NCBI GenBank assembly: GCA_904501855.1
Contig: CAJGCI010000013.1
Location: 1-23,952, forward strand
Source: Oscillospiraceae bacterium
Lineage (GTDB): Bacteria > Bacillota > Clostridia > Oscillospirales > Oscillospiraceae
Direction of reading: 5' to 3'
Length of the DNA: 23,952 nt
A program made the translations under genes and the position numbers. Position 1 is the first letter of the stretch; each line of letters opens with the position of its first letter. Positions 1 through 9,359 of the stretch are shown here, piece by piece. Under the pieces are notes generated by a model. The model ran no database searches. It was not told where the DNA came from and was given only the letters and a program-made list of their open reading frames with translations.

Positions 1-7
1 GACTACT

Positions 8-724
8 ATGAAAACACCTGCTTATAAAAGAGTCCTGATCAAAGTCAGCGGAGAAGCGCTGGCAGGAGGAAAGTCCACCGGACTGGATTTTGCATTCATC
101 GATGAAGTATGCAAGGCAGTTAAACAGTGCGTGGACATGGGTGCCCAGATCGCCATCGTCGTCGGCGGCGGCAACTTCTGGCGCGGCCTGAAAAACGGGG
201 AAGGACATATGGAACGCTCCAGAGCCGACCATATGGGAATGCTGGCTACCGTGATGAACGCACTGGCGGTCTCCGACCGGATGGAACAGCAGGGGATGAA
301 CGTCAAGGTCATGACCAGCGTGGCAATGACTACCTTTGCAGATGTTTATACCAGAAGAGACGCAGTAAAGGCACTGGAGAACGGTACCGTCGTGATCTTC
401 GGCGGCGGCACCGGCAATCCCTACTTCTCCACGGATACCGCCGCGGCACTGCGCGCCTGTGAGATCGATGCCGACGCTATCCTTCTGGCTAAGAATGTCG
501 ACGGTGTGTACACGGGAGATCCCCGTACGGATCCCACTGCGGTGAAGTATGATTCCGTCCCTTATGCGGAAGTGCTGGAAAAGCATCTCAATGTCATGGA
601 TATGACGGCGACCAGTCTTGCCATGGACAACAAGATCCCCGCGGTGGTGTTCCCGCTGGCAGATCCGGAAAACATCGTGCGCGCGGTTCTCGGTGAGAAC
701 GTGGGCACTACGGTAACGTTGTAA
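8..724 (+). CDS. pyrH: UMP kinase
   Basis: Bacterial UMP kinase (amino acid kinase fold) phosphorylates UMP to UDP with ATP in the cytoplasm, the committed step to UTP and CTP. At 238 residues it has the usual family length. Visible motifs are the N-terminal KVSGEAL nucleotide loop, GGGNFWRG, the DHMGMLATVMNA stretch, FGGGTGNPYFSTD and the C-terminal DGVYTGDPRTDP segment typical of PyrH. The ATG lies seven bases from the window edge, so its ribosome binding site and any upstream gene (often tsf) are out of view. It is followed after 40 bases by frr, the standard pyrH-frr pairing. Identification is by recognisable motifs and context. Confidence 0.97.
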   Translation: MKTPAYKRVLIKVSGEALAGGKSTGLDFAFIDEVCKAVKQCVDMGAQIAIVVGGGNFWRGLKNGEGHMERSRADHMGMLATVMNALAVSDRMEQQGMNVKVMTSVAMTTFADVYTRRDAVKALENGTVVIFGGGTGNPYFSTDTAAALRACEIDADAILLAKNVDGVYTGDPRTDPTAVKYDSVPYAEVLEKHLNVMDMTATSLAMDNKIPAVVFPLADPENIVRAVLGENVGTTVTL

Positions 725-764
725 TTTTAAATTCGGAATATAACCATAGAAGGAGGAAAGAAAC

Positions 765-1316
765 ATGTCGGAATATCAGGTATTTGAACAGAAAATGCAA
801 AAGGTCCTGGATACGCTGGAAGACGCGCTGGACGGCATCCGTGCAGGAAGAGCCAATCCTGCCGTGCTCTCCAAGGTGATGGTGGAATACTACGGAACCC
901 CCACTCCCATCCAGCAGATCGCATCGGTGTCTTCTCCCGATCCCCGTACACTGCTGATCCAGCCTTGGGATACCAAAGCGGTAAAGGATATCGAAAAGGC
1001 GATCCTGAGCTCGGATATCGGCATCAACCCCCAGAATGATGGCCGCAGCATTCGTCTGATCTTCCCGCAGCTGACGGAGGAACGCCGTAAGGAACTTACC
1101 AAGCAGGTCAAGAAGTACGGCGAAGAAGCCAAGGTCTCTGTGCGCAACGTCCGCCGCGATGCGGTCGACAAGATGAAGAAACAGCAGAAGGCATCGGAAA
1201 TCACGGAAGATGATTACAAGATTGCCGAAAAAGACATCCAGAAGCTCACCGATGACTTCACGAAGAAAGTCGATGATGTGATCGGAAAGAAAGAAAAGGA
1301 ACTGATGGCAGTCTGA
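765..1316 (+). CDS. frr: Ribosome recycling factor
   Basis: RRF works with EF-G to split post-termination ribosomes. The 183-residue length matches the family (about 185). The central GIRAGRANPAVL segment and the ISDIGINPQNDG-like stretch are diagnostic, as is the long charged helix with RRKELTKQVKKYGEEAKVSVRNVRRDA. A strong ribosome binding site, AAGGAGGAAAG, ends a few bases before the ATG. The stop codon TGA shares its last A with the ATG of uppS, so translation of the two is probably coupled. There is no terminator between pyrH and frr, consistent with one transcript. Confidence 0.97.
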   Translation: MSEYQVFEQKMQKVLDTLEDALDGIRAGRANPAVLSKVMVEYYGTPTPIQQIASVSSPDPRTLLIQPWDTKAVKDIEKAILSSDIGINPQNDGRSIRLIFPQLTEERRKELTKQVKKYGEEAKVSVRNVRRDAVDKMKKQQKASEITEDDYKIAEKDIQKLTDDFTKKVDDVIGKKEKELMAV

Positions 1317-2092
1317 TGGCAGAGTTTAAAAGATCAGAACATATTACGGCGGGGGAGATCGATCGCAATAACATCCCCCGCCATATTGCCATTATTCTGG
1401 ATGGCAACGGACGCTGGGCCAAGGAGCAGGGGAAACCCCGCACGTTTGGGCATGCGAAAGGAGCAGAGGCTTTCCGCACCCTTTCCTATTACTGCCAGTC
1501 TCTCGGGATCAACTATCTGACGGTTTACGCTTTCTCCACGGAAAACTGGAAACGGTCGAAACTGGAAGTGAACACCATTATGAAGATTCTTGGCCAGTAT
1601 CTGCAGATCGGTATCGATGAGATGATCGAGGACCAGATCAAAATGCGGATATTCGGCGATGTGTCCGTTTTATCGAAAGATCTGCAGGCACTGGTGCAGA
1701 AGACCAATGAACTGGATGATCAGATTCAGATCGAAGACGGTTTTCAGGCCAACCTCTGCATCAATTACGGAGGCCGCGATGAGATCGTCCGCGCTGCCAG
1801 ACGCTATGCGGAGGAAGTCAAAAACGGCACTCGTGAAAATGATCTTTCGGAAGAGGAGTTCTCCGGATATTTGTATTCTGCCGGGATTCCGGATCCTGAG
1901 CTTCTGATCCGGCCGGGTGGAGAAAAGCGTTTGTCAAACTTCCTGCTTTGGCAGTGCGCGTATTCGGAGTTTTATTACACCGATACCCTGTGGCCGGAGT
2001 TTACGCCGGCAGAACTGGATAAGGCGATAATCGCTTATCAGAAACGTGACCGCCGTTTTGGCGGAGTAAAAGAGGACAGCAAACATGGTTAA
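1316..2092 (+). CDS. uppS: Undecaprenyl diphosphate synthase (cis-prenyltransferase)
   Basis: UppS condenses isopentenyl diphosphate onto farnesyl diphosphate to make the C55 carrier used for peptidoglycan and wall polymer synthesis. The 258-residue protein carries the five cis-prenyltransferase regions: HIAIILDGNGRWA with the catalytic Asp near residue 29, the GHAKGAEAFR basic patch, YAFSTENWKR, INYGGRDEIVRA, and IRPGGEKRLSNFLLWQ with SEFYYTD. In the last region the commonly seen Thr/Ser after IR is Pro. That is a mild deviation, since the substrate-binding Arg residues and the Glu are kept. The start overlaps the frr stop by one base and the end overlaps dxr by eight bases. cdsA, usually next, is missing. 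Confidence 0.95.
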   Translation: MAEFKRSEHITAGEIDRNNIPRHIAIILDGNGRWAKEQGKPRTFGHAKGAEAFRTLSYYCQSLGINYLTVYAFSTENWKRSKLEVNTIMKILGQYLQIGIDEMIEDQIKMRIFGDVSVLSKDLQALVQKTNELDDQIQIEDGFQANLCINYGGRDEIVRAARRYAEEVKNGTRENDLSEEEFSGYLYSAGIPDPELLIRPGGEKRLSNFLLWQCAYSEFYYTDTLWPEFTPAELDKAIIAYQKRDRRFGGVKEDSKHG

Positions 2093-3227
2093 GTCATTGT
2101 CGATACTTGGCAGCACCGGTTCCATCGGAAAACAGAGCATAGCGGCTGCCCGCCATCTCGGGATCCCTGTGCGCGCATTGACAGCACAGCGGAAAGTGGA
2201 TCTCCTGGAGGAGCAGGCAAGACTGGTGCAGCCGGAGTATGTGGCGGTATTTGATGAGAAAGCAGCAAAAGATCTGAAAGTGCGGCTGGGAGATACGTCT
2301 ATCCGTATCGGTTCCGGTCTGGAAGGTCTTATGGAAGCGGCAACGCTCTCCTCCGTGGACTGTGTTGTTACCGCAGTCTCCGGTGCCATCGGGCTGCGCC
2401 CGACCATGGCTGCGATCCGGGAAAAGAAAAGGATCGCGCTAGCCAATAAGGAAACGCTGGTGTGTGCCGGAGATGTGGTCATGGCTGCGTCCAAAAAGGA
2501 AGGAGCGGAGATCGTACCGGTGGATTCGGAGCATTCCGCGATCTTTCAGTGCCTGATGGGACGGAAAGAGGGAGAACTGAAAAAAATCCTTCTCACTGGT
2601 TCCGGCGGTCCGTTCCGCGGAAGAAAACGGGAGGAACTGGAAGAGATCACCCCGCAGCAGGCCGTTGCCCACCCGAACTGGAGCATGGGTGCAAAAATCT
2701 CGGTGGATTCTTCTACAATGATGAATAAGGGACTGGAATTCATTGAGGCCATGCATCTGTTCCAGGTCGATCCGGAACAGATCCAGGTGGTGGTGCATCC
2801 CCAGAGTGTCATCCACTCCATGGTGGAACTGGTGGACGGCACGGTGATCGCGCAGCTAGGAATCACGGATATGGGACTTCCGATCCAGCTGGCGATGACC
2901 TATCCGCAGAGATGTGCCTCACCGTTTGAAGGACTGGATTTCTGGAAAATGTCTGATCTTACGTTCGAGGAGCCGGATCTGGAAAACGTACCTTGTCTCC
3001 GTCTGGCCATGGAATGTGCCAAGGAAAGAGGTATTGCCCCCTGTGTCATGTCCGCAGCCAATGAGATTGCGGTCCATAAATTCCTGGGCGGCGAGCTGGG
3101 GTATAACCGCATTTATGATGCGGTACAGGCAGCAGTGGATCATTTTAAGCCGGTTGAAGACCCGGATCTTGATACGATCCTAGAATATGATACACTGGCA
3201 AGACAGTATGTAAGGGAGAATTTCTGA
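2085..3227 (+). CDS. dxr: 1-deoxy-D-xylulose 5-phosphate reductoisomerase
   Basis: DXR (IspC) makes 2-C-methyl-D-erythritol 4-phosphate from DXP with NADPH, the first committed step of the MEP isoprenoid pathway. At 380 residues it is full length. The N-terminal GSTGSIGKQS loop binds NADPH. LANKETLVCAGD, PVDSEHSAIFQCL, TGSGGPFR, HPNWSMGAKISVDSSTMMNKGLE and AANEIAV are the classical substrate and metal-binding segments, including the Asp-Glu pair in VDSEHS and the Glu in NKGLEF. The ATG lies inside the end of uppS (eight-base overlap), so translation is coupled. ispG, a later enzyme of the same pathway, lies two genes downstream. Confidence 0.97.
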   Translation: MVKSLSILGSTGSIGKQSIAAARHLGIPVRALTAQRKVDLLEEQARLVQPEYVAVFDEKAAKDLKVRLGDTSIRIGSGLEGLMEAATLSSVDCVVTAVSGAIGLRPTMAAIREKKRIALANKETLVCAGDVVMAASKKEGAEIVPVDSEHSAIFQCLMGRKEGELKKILLTGSGGPFRGRKREELEEITPQQAVAHPNWSMGAKISVDSSTMMNKGLEFIEAMHLFQVDPEQIQVVVHPQSVIHSMVELVDGTVIAQLGITDMGLPIQLAMTYPQRCASPFEGLDFWKMSDLTFEEPDLENVPCLRLAMECAKERGIAPCVMSAANEIAVHKFLGGELGYNRIYDAVQAAVDHFKPVEDPDLDTILEYDTLARQYVRENF

Positions 3228-3230
3228 TTC

Positions 3231-4283
3231 ATGTATGTCATTATAGCGATCCTTCTGTTCGGAATACTGATCGCGGTCCATGAGTTCGGACATTTTATCA
3301 CGGCAAAAGCCTGCGATGTGCAGGTCAATGAGTTTTCCATTGGCATGGGTCCGCTTCTTCTGCATAAGCAGAAGGGCGAGACCCTATACTCTTGGCGCCT
3401 TCTTCCCATCGGAGGATTCTGCGCCATGGAGGGCGAGGATGAATCTTCGGAGAATCCGAGAGCATTCGGGAACCGCAATTTCTTTCAGAAACTTCTGATC
3501 CTTTGTGCAGGTTCCGCCATGAACTATCTTATGGGGATCGTTCTGCTGGTGATCGTATTTGCATCTGCCTCCGGCTTTTCCACTACACAGATTCAGGGAT
3601 TTCTCGAGGGCTGTCCCTATGAGAGCAGCGAAGGCCTGCAGGCAGGGGACCGGTTTGTTTCCATTGACGGGCATAAGATCCGTTTTGCCGGGGATGTCTC
3701 CGACTGGCTCGGTGACGGCTCCGTCAAACAGACCCATGACATCGTCGTGAAACGAAATGGAGAGAAACTCACGCTGCAGGATTACCGCATGACTCCCATC
3801 GAATATGAGGGACACGGACTGCAGTACGGACTGCTGTTCCAGACAGTCAAAGCGACACCCTGGAGTGTCCTGTCCTACTCCGTGCGATGGTCCGCGGAGT
3901 TCGTCCGCATGGTCTGGGACGGCCTGAGGCAGCTGGTATCCGGCGCCGTGGGAATCAAGGACATGTCCGGACCGGTAGGCATCGTCAGTGTCCTATCGGA
4001 AGTGGGCGAGAGCTCCGAAACTCATTCGGATGCAGCTCGAAACATCCTGTATTTCTGTGCGTTCATCGCAGTGAACCTGGCCGTGATGAACATGCTGCCG
4101 ATACCTGCACTGGACGGTGGCAGGATCTTTCTCATGCTGGTGACGGCACTGTTCACACTGCTGTTCCGGAGAAAGCCGGACCCGAGATATGAAAACTACA
4201 TCAACGCAGTGGGAATGATTCTGCTGCTCGGTCTGATGGCCGTGGTGATGTTCAATGATATTACGAAACTGATCGTACAATGA
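3231..4283 (+). CDS. rseP: RseP/RasP-type site-2 intramembrane metalloprotease
   Basis: This family cuts transmembrane segments of anti-sigma factors and remnant signal peptides inside the membrane. The zinc motif HEFGH is at residues 17-21 in the first membrane helix, and the second metal motif, PIPALDGGR, has its Asp at about residue 295. A central region of roughly residues 110-190 (ending before the second helix block) looks like the PDZ domain, with GLQAGDRFVSIDG typical of its ligand loop. The last helix lies near the C terminus. The gene starts three bases after the dxr stop and sits in its usual place between the MEP genes. The 350-residue length is normal. Its target anti-sigma factor cannot be told from this window. 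Confidence 0.93.
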   Translation: MYVIIAILLFGILIAVHEFGHFITAKACDVQVNEFSIGMGPLLLHKQKGETLYSWRLLPIGGFCAMEGEDESSENPRAFGNRNFFQKLLILCAGSAMNYLMGIVLLVIVFASASGFSTTQIQGFLEGCPYESSEGLQAGDRFVSIDGHKIRFAGDVSDWLGDGSVKQTHDIVVKRNGEKLTLQDYRMTPIEYEGHGLQYGLLFQTVKATPWSVLSYSVRWSAEFVRMVWDGLRQLVSGAVGIKDMSGPVGIVSVLSEVGESSETHSDAARNILYFCAFIAVNLAVMNMLPIPALDGGRIFLMLVTALFTLLFRRKPDPRYENYINAVGMILLLGLMAVVMFNDITKLIVQ

Positions 4284-4293
4284 GGAAACTGAT

Positions 4294-5349
4294 ATGACGA
4301 AACGGGAACAGACAAAAAAACTGATGGTAGGTAATGTGGCAGTTGGCGGCGACGCAGCTGTTACGGTACAGTCTATGTGCAATACCAAGACCTGGGATGT
4401 GGATGCATCAATTGCCCAGATCATGGATTTCCATGCCGCCGGATGTGATATTGTCCGTGTCGCGGTGCCGGATATGAAGGCGGCGGAAGCCATCTCTTCA
4501 CTGAAGGAACGCTCGCCCATTCCCATCGTCTGTGATATTCATTTTGATTATCGGCTGGCACTGGAATGTGCTGACCGGGGAGCGGATGCCATCCGTATCA
4601 ATCCCGGAAACATCGGAGGCGAGGAGAATGTCCGTGCCGTGGCGGAGAAGTGCCGCAGCAGAAATATCCCCATCCGTATCGGTGTCAATGGTGGCAGCCT
4701 GGAAAAAAGACTTCTGGAAAAGTACGGACATCCCACCGCGGAAGCCATGGTGGAAAGTGCCAGAACGCATATTGCACTTCTTAACAAATTTGACTTCGAT
4801 GATATCGCCATCTCTCTTAAGGCATCCTCCGCTCCGCTTACCGTGGAAGCCTATCGTCTGGCGGCAGAGACTTTTTCGTATCCGCTGCATGTAGGCGTCA
4901 CGGAGACCGGAACGGCGTTTCAGGGGACCATCGTATCAGCAGTCGGTATCGGGACGCTCCTCAATGAGGGGATCGGCAATACGATCCGTGTCTCTTTGAC
5001 GGCAGATCCGGTGCAGGAAGTCCGTACCGGTGTGGCAATCCTGAAAGCCGCCGGGCTTCGAACCGGGGGAGTGCGTCTGGTCTCCTGTCCCACCTGCGGA
5101 CGTACGGAGATCGATCTTATCGGACTGGCGGAAGAAGTGGAATCCCGCATTGCCGGTCTTGACCGGGACATCACAGTGGCAGTCATGGGATGTGTCGTCA
5201 ACGGGCCGGGAGAGGCCAGAGAAGCCGATTTCGGAATCGCGGGAGGAAAAGACTGTGGACTACTGATCCGAAAAGGAGAAGTGGTAGGGACCGTTCCCTA
5301 CGAAAAGCTCTGTGATGAGCTGATGAACATGATAGCAAGCGAGGAATGA
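4294..5349 (+). CDS. ispG: 4-hydroxy-3-methylbut-2-en-1-yl diphosphate synthase (IspG/GcpE)
   Basis: IspG reductively converts MEcPP to HMBPP, the penultimate MEP-pathway step, using a [4Fe-4S] cluster. The protein has the N-terminal TIM-barrel signature with VQSMCNTKTWDVDAS, DIHFDYRLAL and IRINPGNIG. Its C-terminal cluster-binding domain has Cys in SCPTCGRTEIDL and in MGCVVNGPGEARE, giving the three Cys ligands and the conserved Glu-containing motif. At 351 residues it is of the short bacterial type. A GAGG ribosome binding site overlaps the rseP stop region, seven to eight bases before the ATG. The polC GTG follows after three bases. Confidence 0.97.
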   Translation: MTKREQTKKLMVGNVAVGGDAAVTVQSMCNTKTWDVDASIAQIMDFHAAGCDIVRVAVPDMKAAEAISSLKERSPIPIVCDIHFDYRLALECADRGADAIRINPGNIGGEENVRAVAEKCRSRNIPIRIGVNGGSLEKRLLEKYGHPTAEAMVESARTHIALLNKFDFDDIAISLKASSAPLTVEAYRLAAETFSYPLHVGVTETGTAFQGTIVSAVGIGTLLNEGIGNTIRVSLTADPVQEVRTGVAILKAAGLRTGGVRLVSCPTCGRTEIDLIGLAEEVESRIAGLDRDITVAVMGCVVNGPGEAREADFGIAGGKDCGLLIRKGEVVGTVPYEKLCDELMNMIASEE

Positions 5350-5352
5350 ACC

Positions 5353-8300
5353 GTGGAGAACACTCCGTTTTTAACAATGTTTCCGGAATGTCTGGATTAT
5401 TCCGCCATGTGCGGAGGATTATCCGAGGCATACATCACCCGGGCAGATGTGAATATTGACGAGCAGACGATGGCGGTTCAGGCTCATTTCAATAAACGAC
5501 CGGCACCGGCGGAGGTCAACCTCATCAGCGAGACCATCCGTGCGGTGTATAACCTGAGAAAAGTTCAGCTGATCCCGGATTATCCCAAACCGAAGATCAA
5601 TGTTCAGCCCAAGAGCCCGGAGTCCCAGAAAGGACGTCCGGAGGGAACCGTGCTGATGGGAAGAAACATCCGGGGGACCATCCTGCCCATGTCCGATCTG
5701 GCCATGGATTCCGGATCAGTCATCGTGGAAGGCGATGTCATATCCGTGGAATCCCGTAAACTTCAGAAGCGCGGTGCGGCAGTGCTGATCTTTGATATCA
5801 CCGATCTGACCGGTTCGGTCCGGGTCTCTCGTTATCTGAGAAACACGGATGATCAGAACATCCTGGATAAGATCCAGAAAGGGGACCATCTGATCGTTCA
5901 GGGAGATATCACCTACAGCCGTTATGACGAGGACATGATCCTGGAGCCCAAAAACATCATGAAGGGCAAACGGTATATCCGTCCGGATGATGCACCGGAA
6001 AAACGCGTGGAACTGCACGTGCATACCCGTTTTTCCGCACTGGATGCGCTGACGGATCCGGAGGCCATCGTAGCCCGGGCAGCCCGGTGGGGGATGCCCG
6101 CCATCGCTGTTACGGATCATGGGGTATGTCAGGCCTTTCCGGATATCTGGAAAGCCGGGAAAAAACATAAGATCAAAGTCATCTACGGCTGTGAGATCTA
6201 TTACGTCAATGATATGGAAGGGAACCGTGCAGTGCACGGCAACTGCAGTCTTCCGCTAGATACGGAGTTCGTGTCTTTTGATATCGAGACTACAGGACTC
6301 AACGCGGTCAATGACCGCATGACGGAGATCGGGGCTCAGATCTTCAAAGAAGGGGAGATCATCCGGGAGTTCAATACTTTTGTAAACCCGGGGATTCCCA
6401 TCCCTGAGGAGATTACCCGTCTTACCGGAATCCGGGATGAGGATGTCAAGGGCGCTCCGTCGGAAAAAGAAGCGATGCAGATGTTTCTGGAGTTCGCCGG
6501 AGACCGGCCTCTGATCGCGCATAATGCGGATTTCGATACCGGTTTCATGCACGCGGCATGTCGCCGCTCAGGGCTGCGTTTTTCCCCGGTCTATCTGGAT
6601 ACGCTGGCGCTGTCCCAGGCACTGCTGCCGGATATGAAGCGCTTCAAACTGGACATGGTGGCCAATCATCTGAAGCTGCCGAAGTTCAACCATCACCGTG
6701 CATCGGACGATGCCATGGTGGTGGCGCAGATCATGGCAAAGTTCCTTCCTTTGCTCCGGCAGCAGGGAGCAAGGACCGTGGATGATATCGAGGCGGTCTA
6801 TCACCGGCTGAAACGTACGGACCTGGCTCGCTCCCGCCATATGATCGTGCTGGCAAGAAACAAGCAGGGCCTGAAGAACCTGTATGAACTGGTCTCTCAG
6901 TCCTATTTGAAATATTTTCACAAGACGCCGACAGTTCCCCGTTCCCTGCTGATCCAGCACCGGGAAGGTCTGCTCATCGGTTCTGCCTGCGGAATGGGAG
7001 AGCTGTACGGAGCTGTAATGCGGGGAGAGGACTGGGATGCCCTGGAAAAGATCGCAGAGTTCTACGATTATCTTGAGATCCAGCCGCTGGTGAACAACGG
7101 ATTCCTTGTGGATAATGCGATCGTGAAGGATTACCACGTTCTGGAGGACTATAACCGCCGCATTGTCGAACTGGGAAAACGTATGAACAAGCCGGTCATT
7201 GCCGCTTCCGATGTCCATTTTCTGGATCCGGAGGACGAACAGTACCGTCATATCATGCAGGCAGCCAAGGGCTTTTCCGATGCAGACCGCAACTGCCCCA
7301 TCTATTTCCGTACGACGGAAGAAATGCTGAAGGAGTTCGAATATCTCGGGGAAGAGACTGCAAAGGAAGTGGTCGTGACCAACACCCGTGCCATCGCGGA
7401 TCTGGTAGAGGAATTCGAACTGCTTCCGCAAGGCCTGTTCCCGCCGGAGATTAAGGATTCGGCCAACCGTCTGAAAGAACTTGTGCTGGGGAAGATGCAC
7501 AGCATGTACGGGGAGAATCCGCCGAAGATCGTGACAGACCGGGTCAATCAGGAACTCAATACGATTCTGGATCATCATTATGATGTGATCTACATGTCGG
7601 CGCAGGAGCTGGTAAAGAACTCTCTGGAACACGGATATCTGGTGGGATCCCGGGGAAGTGTCGGGTCGTCCATCGTGGCATATATGTCGGATATTACGGA
7701 AGTAAACTCTCTGCCGCCCCATTATCTGTGCCCAAACTGCCAGCACTCTGAGTTCGTCACTGACGGCAGCTATGACTGCGGCGCAGATATGCCGGACAAG
7801 ATCTGCCCGAAGTGCGGGACACCCCTTCGCAAGGAAGGATTCAATATCCCCTTCGAAACGTTCCTCGGATTTCCCGGAAACGAAAAAACACCGGATATCG
7901 ATCTGAATTTCTCCGGAGAGTATCAGGGAAAATCCCATAAATACACGGAAATCCTGTTCGGAACCGATCATGTTTTCCGGGCAGGGACCATCGGCACTAT
8001 CGCCGAAAAGACGGCCTACGGATACGTGCTCAACTATCTTGAAGAGAGGGAAATGAAGGTCACCAAGGCGGAAGAGAACCGTCTGGCTTCCGGGCTGGTC
8101 GGTATCAAACGCACTACCTCCCAGCATCCCGGCGGTCTGGTCATCATTCCGCAGGATCTGGATGTAACGGATTTCTGTCCGGTACAGCATCCGGCAGACG
8201 ACAAGGACAGCGATATCATCACGACCCATTTTGAATATCACTGTATGGAGTCCAATCTGCTGAAGCTGGATGAACTGGGACATGATGATCCGACGATGAT

Positions 8301-9348
8301 CCGCATGCTGGAGGATATGACCGGAGTGGATGCCCAGAAGATCGAACTGGGAGAAAAGGAAACAATGAAGATATTCCTTTCTCCGAAGGTCCTGGGACTG
8401 CCGGAGGATGATCCCATCATCGGGAAGACCGGTACTCTCGGTATTCCCGAGTTCGGCACCGGTTTTACGCGTCAGATGCTGGTGGATACCAAACCCACAA
8501 AGTACAATACGCTGATCCGTCTGTCCGGATTTTCCCATGGTACCGATGTATGGGCTGGAAACATCCGGGATCTGGTGGTCAATGGGATCGCCAATGTCGA
8601 TGAATGTGTTGGCTGCCGCGATGACATCATGATCTATCTGATGAGCAAGGGAATGAGCGGCTCACTGGCGTTTAAGACCATGGAGGCCGTTCGAAAGGGT
8701 AAGGTCAGCAGGACCGGGCAGTTCCCCGGAGATTCCGAGGAACAGATGCACAGTCTGGGTGTTCCGGAATGGTACATCGAATCCTGCCGCAAGATTCAGT
8801 ACCTGTTCCCCAAAGCCCATGCGGTCGCATACGTCATGATGGCGTTCCGGATCGCCTGGTTTAAAGTCCATAGACCTCTGGCATACTATTCCGCCTATTT
8901 CTATCGCAGAAGCCAGAAAGACTCCTTCGATGCCCAGCTTATGTGCAGCGGTGTGGACGAACTGCGACGGACTATCATGGCCTATAAGAAAAATCCGAAT
9001 CTATCCGCCAAAGAGGATGCCCTGCTGGCAACGATGGAGTCGGTGTATGAGTTCTACATGAGAGGTTTTTCTTTCGCGCCGATCGATCTCTACGAATCGG
9101 ACGCGTATAAATTCCTTCCTGTCGGAGAAAAGCAGCTCCGACCGCCTTTTGTGGCCATCTCCGGACTGGGCAGCACGGCTGCGGAAGATCTTCTCCGCTG
9201 TCAGCAGCAGCATATGGAATTCCTGTCCGTGGAAGAGTTGGGTCTTGCCTGCCCGAAAGTGTCTCAGACTCACCTTGAAATGCTGAAATCCCTCGGGGCG
9301 TTTGGAGACCTGCCGGAGAGCAGTCAGATGAATCTGTTCGAAATGTGA
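5353..9348 (+). CDS. polC: DNA polymerase III alpha subunit, Gram-positive type PolC
   Basis: PolC is the replicative polymerase of low-GC Gram-positives and has built-in 3'-5' proofreading. Domains in order are: a short N-terminal region; an OB fold around 110-205; the PHP part with HVHTRFSALDAL near 222; the DEDD exonuclease inserted in it, with FDIETTG near 309, HNADFDTGF near 390 and HHRASDDA near 447; and the polymerase core. The core shows GSRGSVGSS near 765, a CPNC/CPKC zinc finger near 793-821, PDIDLNFSGEYQ near 848 and KAHAVAYVMM near 1155. The C terminus ends in a QMNLF beta-clamp-binding motif. Translation starts at GTG, with GAGG eight bases upstream inside the ispG end. At 1331 residues it is somewhat shorter than the roughly 1430 of Bacillus PolC, with the difference mostly in the N-terminal domain. 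Confidence 0.97.
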   Translation: MENTPFLTMFPECLDYSAMCGGLSEAYITRADVNIDEQTMAVQAHFNKRPAPAEVNLISETIRAVYNLRKVQLIPDYPKPKINVQPKSPESQKGRPEGTVLMGRNIRGTILPMSDLAMDSGSVIVEGDVISVESRKLQKRGAAVLIFDITDLTGSVRVSRYLRNTDDQNILDKIQKGDHLIVQGDITYSRYDEDMILEPKNIMKGKRYIRPDDAPEKRVELHVHTRFSALDALTDPEAIVARAARWGMPAIAVTDHGVCQAFPDIWKAGKKHKIKVIYGCEIYYVNDMEGNRAVHGNCSLPLDTEFVSFDIETTGLNAVNDRMTEIGAQIFKEGEIIREFNTFVNPGIPIPEEITRLTGIRDEDVKGAPSEKEAMQMFLEFAGDRPLIAHNADFDTGFMHAACRRSGLRFSPVYLDTLALSQALLPDMKRFKLDMVANHLKLPKFNHHRASDDAMVVAQIMAKFLPLLRQQGARTVDDIEAVYHRLKRTDLARSRHMIVLARNKQGLKNLYELVSQSYLKYFHKTPTVPRSLLIQHREGLLIGSACGMGELYGAVMRGEDWDALEKIAEFYDYLEIQPLVNNGFLVDNAIVKDYHVLEDYNRRIVELGKRMNKPVIAASDVHFLDPEDEQYRHIMQAAKGFSDADRNCPIYFRTTEEMLKEFEYLGEETAKEVVVTNTRAIADLVEEFELLPQGLFPPEIKDSANRLKELVLGKMHSMYGENPPKIVTDRVNQELNTILDHHYDVIYMSAQELVKNSLEHGYLVGSRGSVGSSIVAYMSDITEVNSLPPHYLCPNCQHSEFVTDGSYDCGADMPDKICPKCGTPLRKEGFNIPFETFLGFPGNEKTPDIDLNFSGEYQGKSHKYTEILFGTDHVFRAGTIGTIAEKTAYGYVLNYLEEREMKVTKAEENRLASGLVGIKRTTSQHPGGLVIIPQDLDVTDFCPVQHPADDKDSDIITTHFEYHCMESNLLKLDELGHDDPTMIRMLEDMTGVDAQKIELGEKETMKIFLSPKVLGLPEDDPIIGKTGTLGIPEFGTGFTRQMLVDTKPTKYNTLIRLSGFSHGTDVWAGNIRDLVVNGIANVDECVGCRDDIMIYLMSKGMSGSLAFKTMEAVRKGKVSRTGQFPGDSEEQMHSLGVPEWYIESCRKIQYLFPKAHAVAYVMMAFRIAWFKVHRPLAYYSAYFYRRSQKDSFDAQLMCSGVDELRRTIMAYKKNPNLSAKEDALLATMESVYEFYMRGFSFAPIDLYESDAYKFLPVGEKQLRPPFVAISGLGSTAAEDLLRCQQQHMEFLSVEELGLACPKVSQTHLEMLKSLGAFGDLPESSQMNLFEM

Positions 9349-9359
9349 GGAAAGTGATT

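Noticed and set aside
6568..8538. 656-codon open frame on the minus strand inside polC
   Set aside because: It lies entirely antisense to conserved polC domains, has no ribosome binding site of note and its peptide shows no family features; it results from codon bias in polC.
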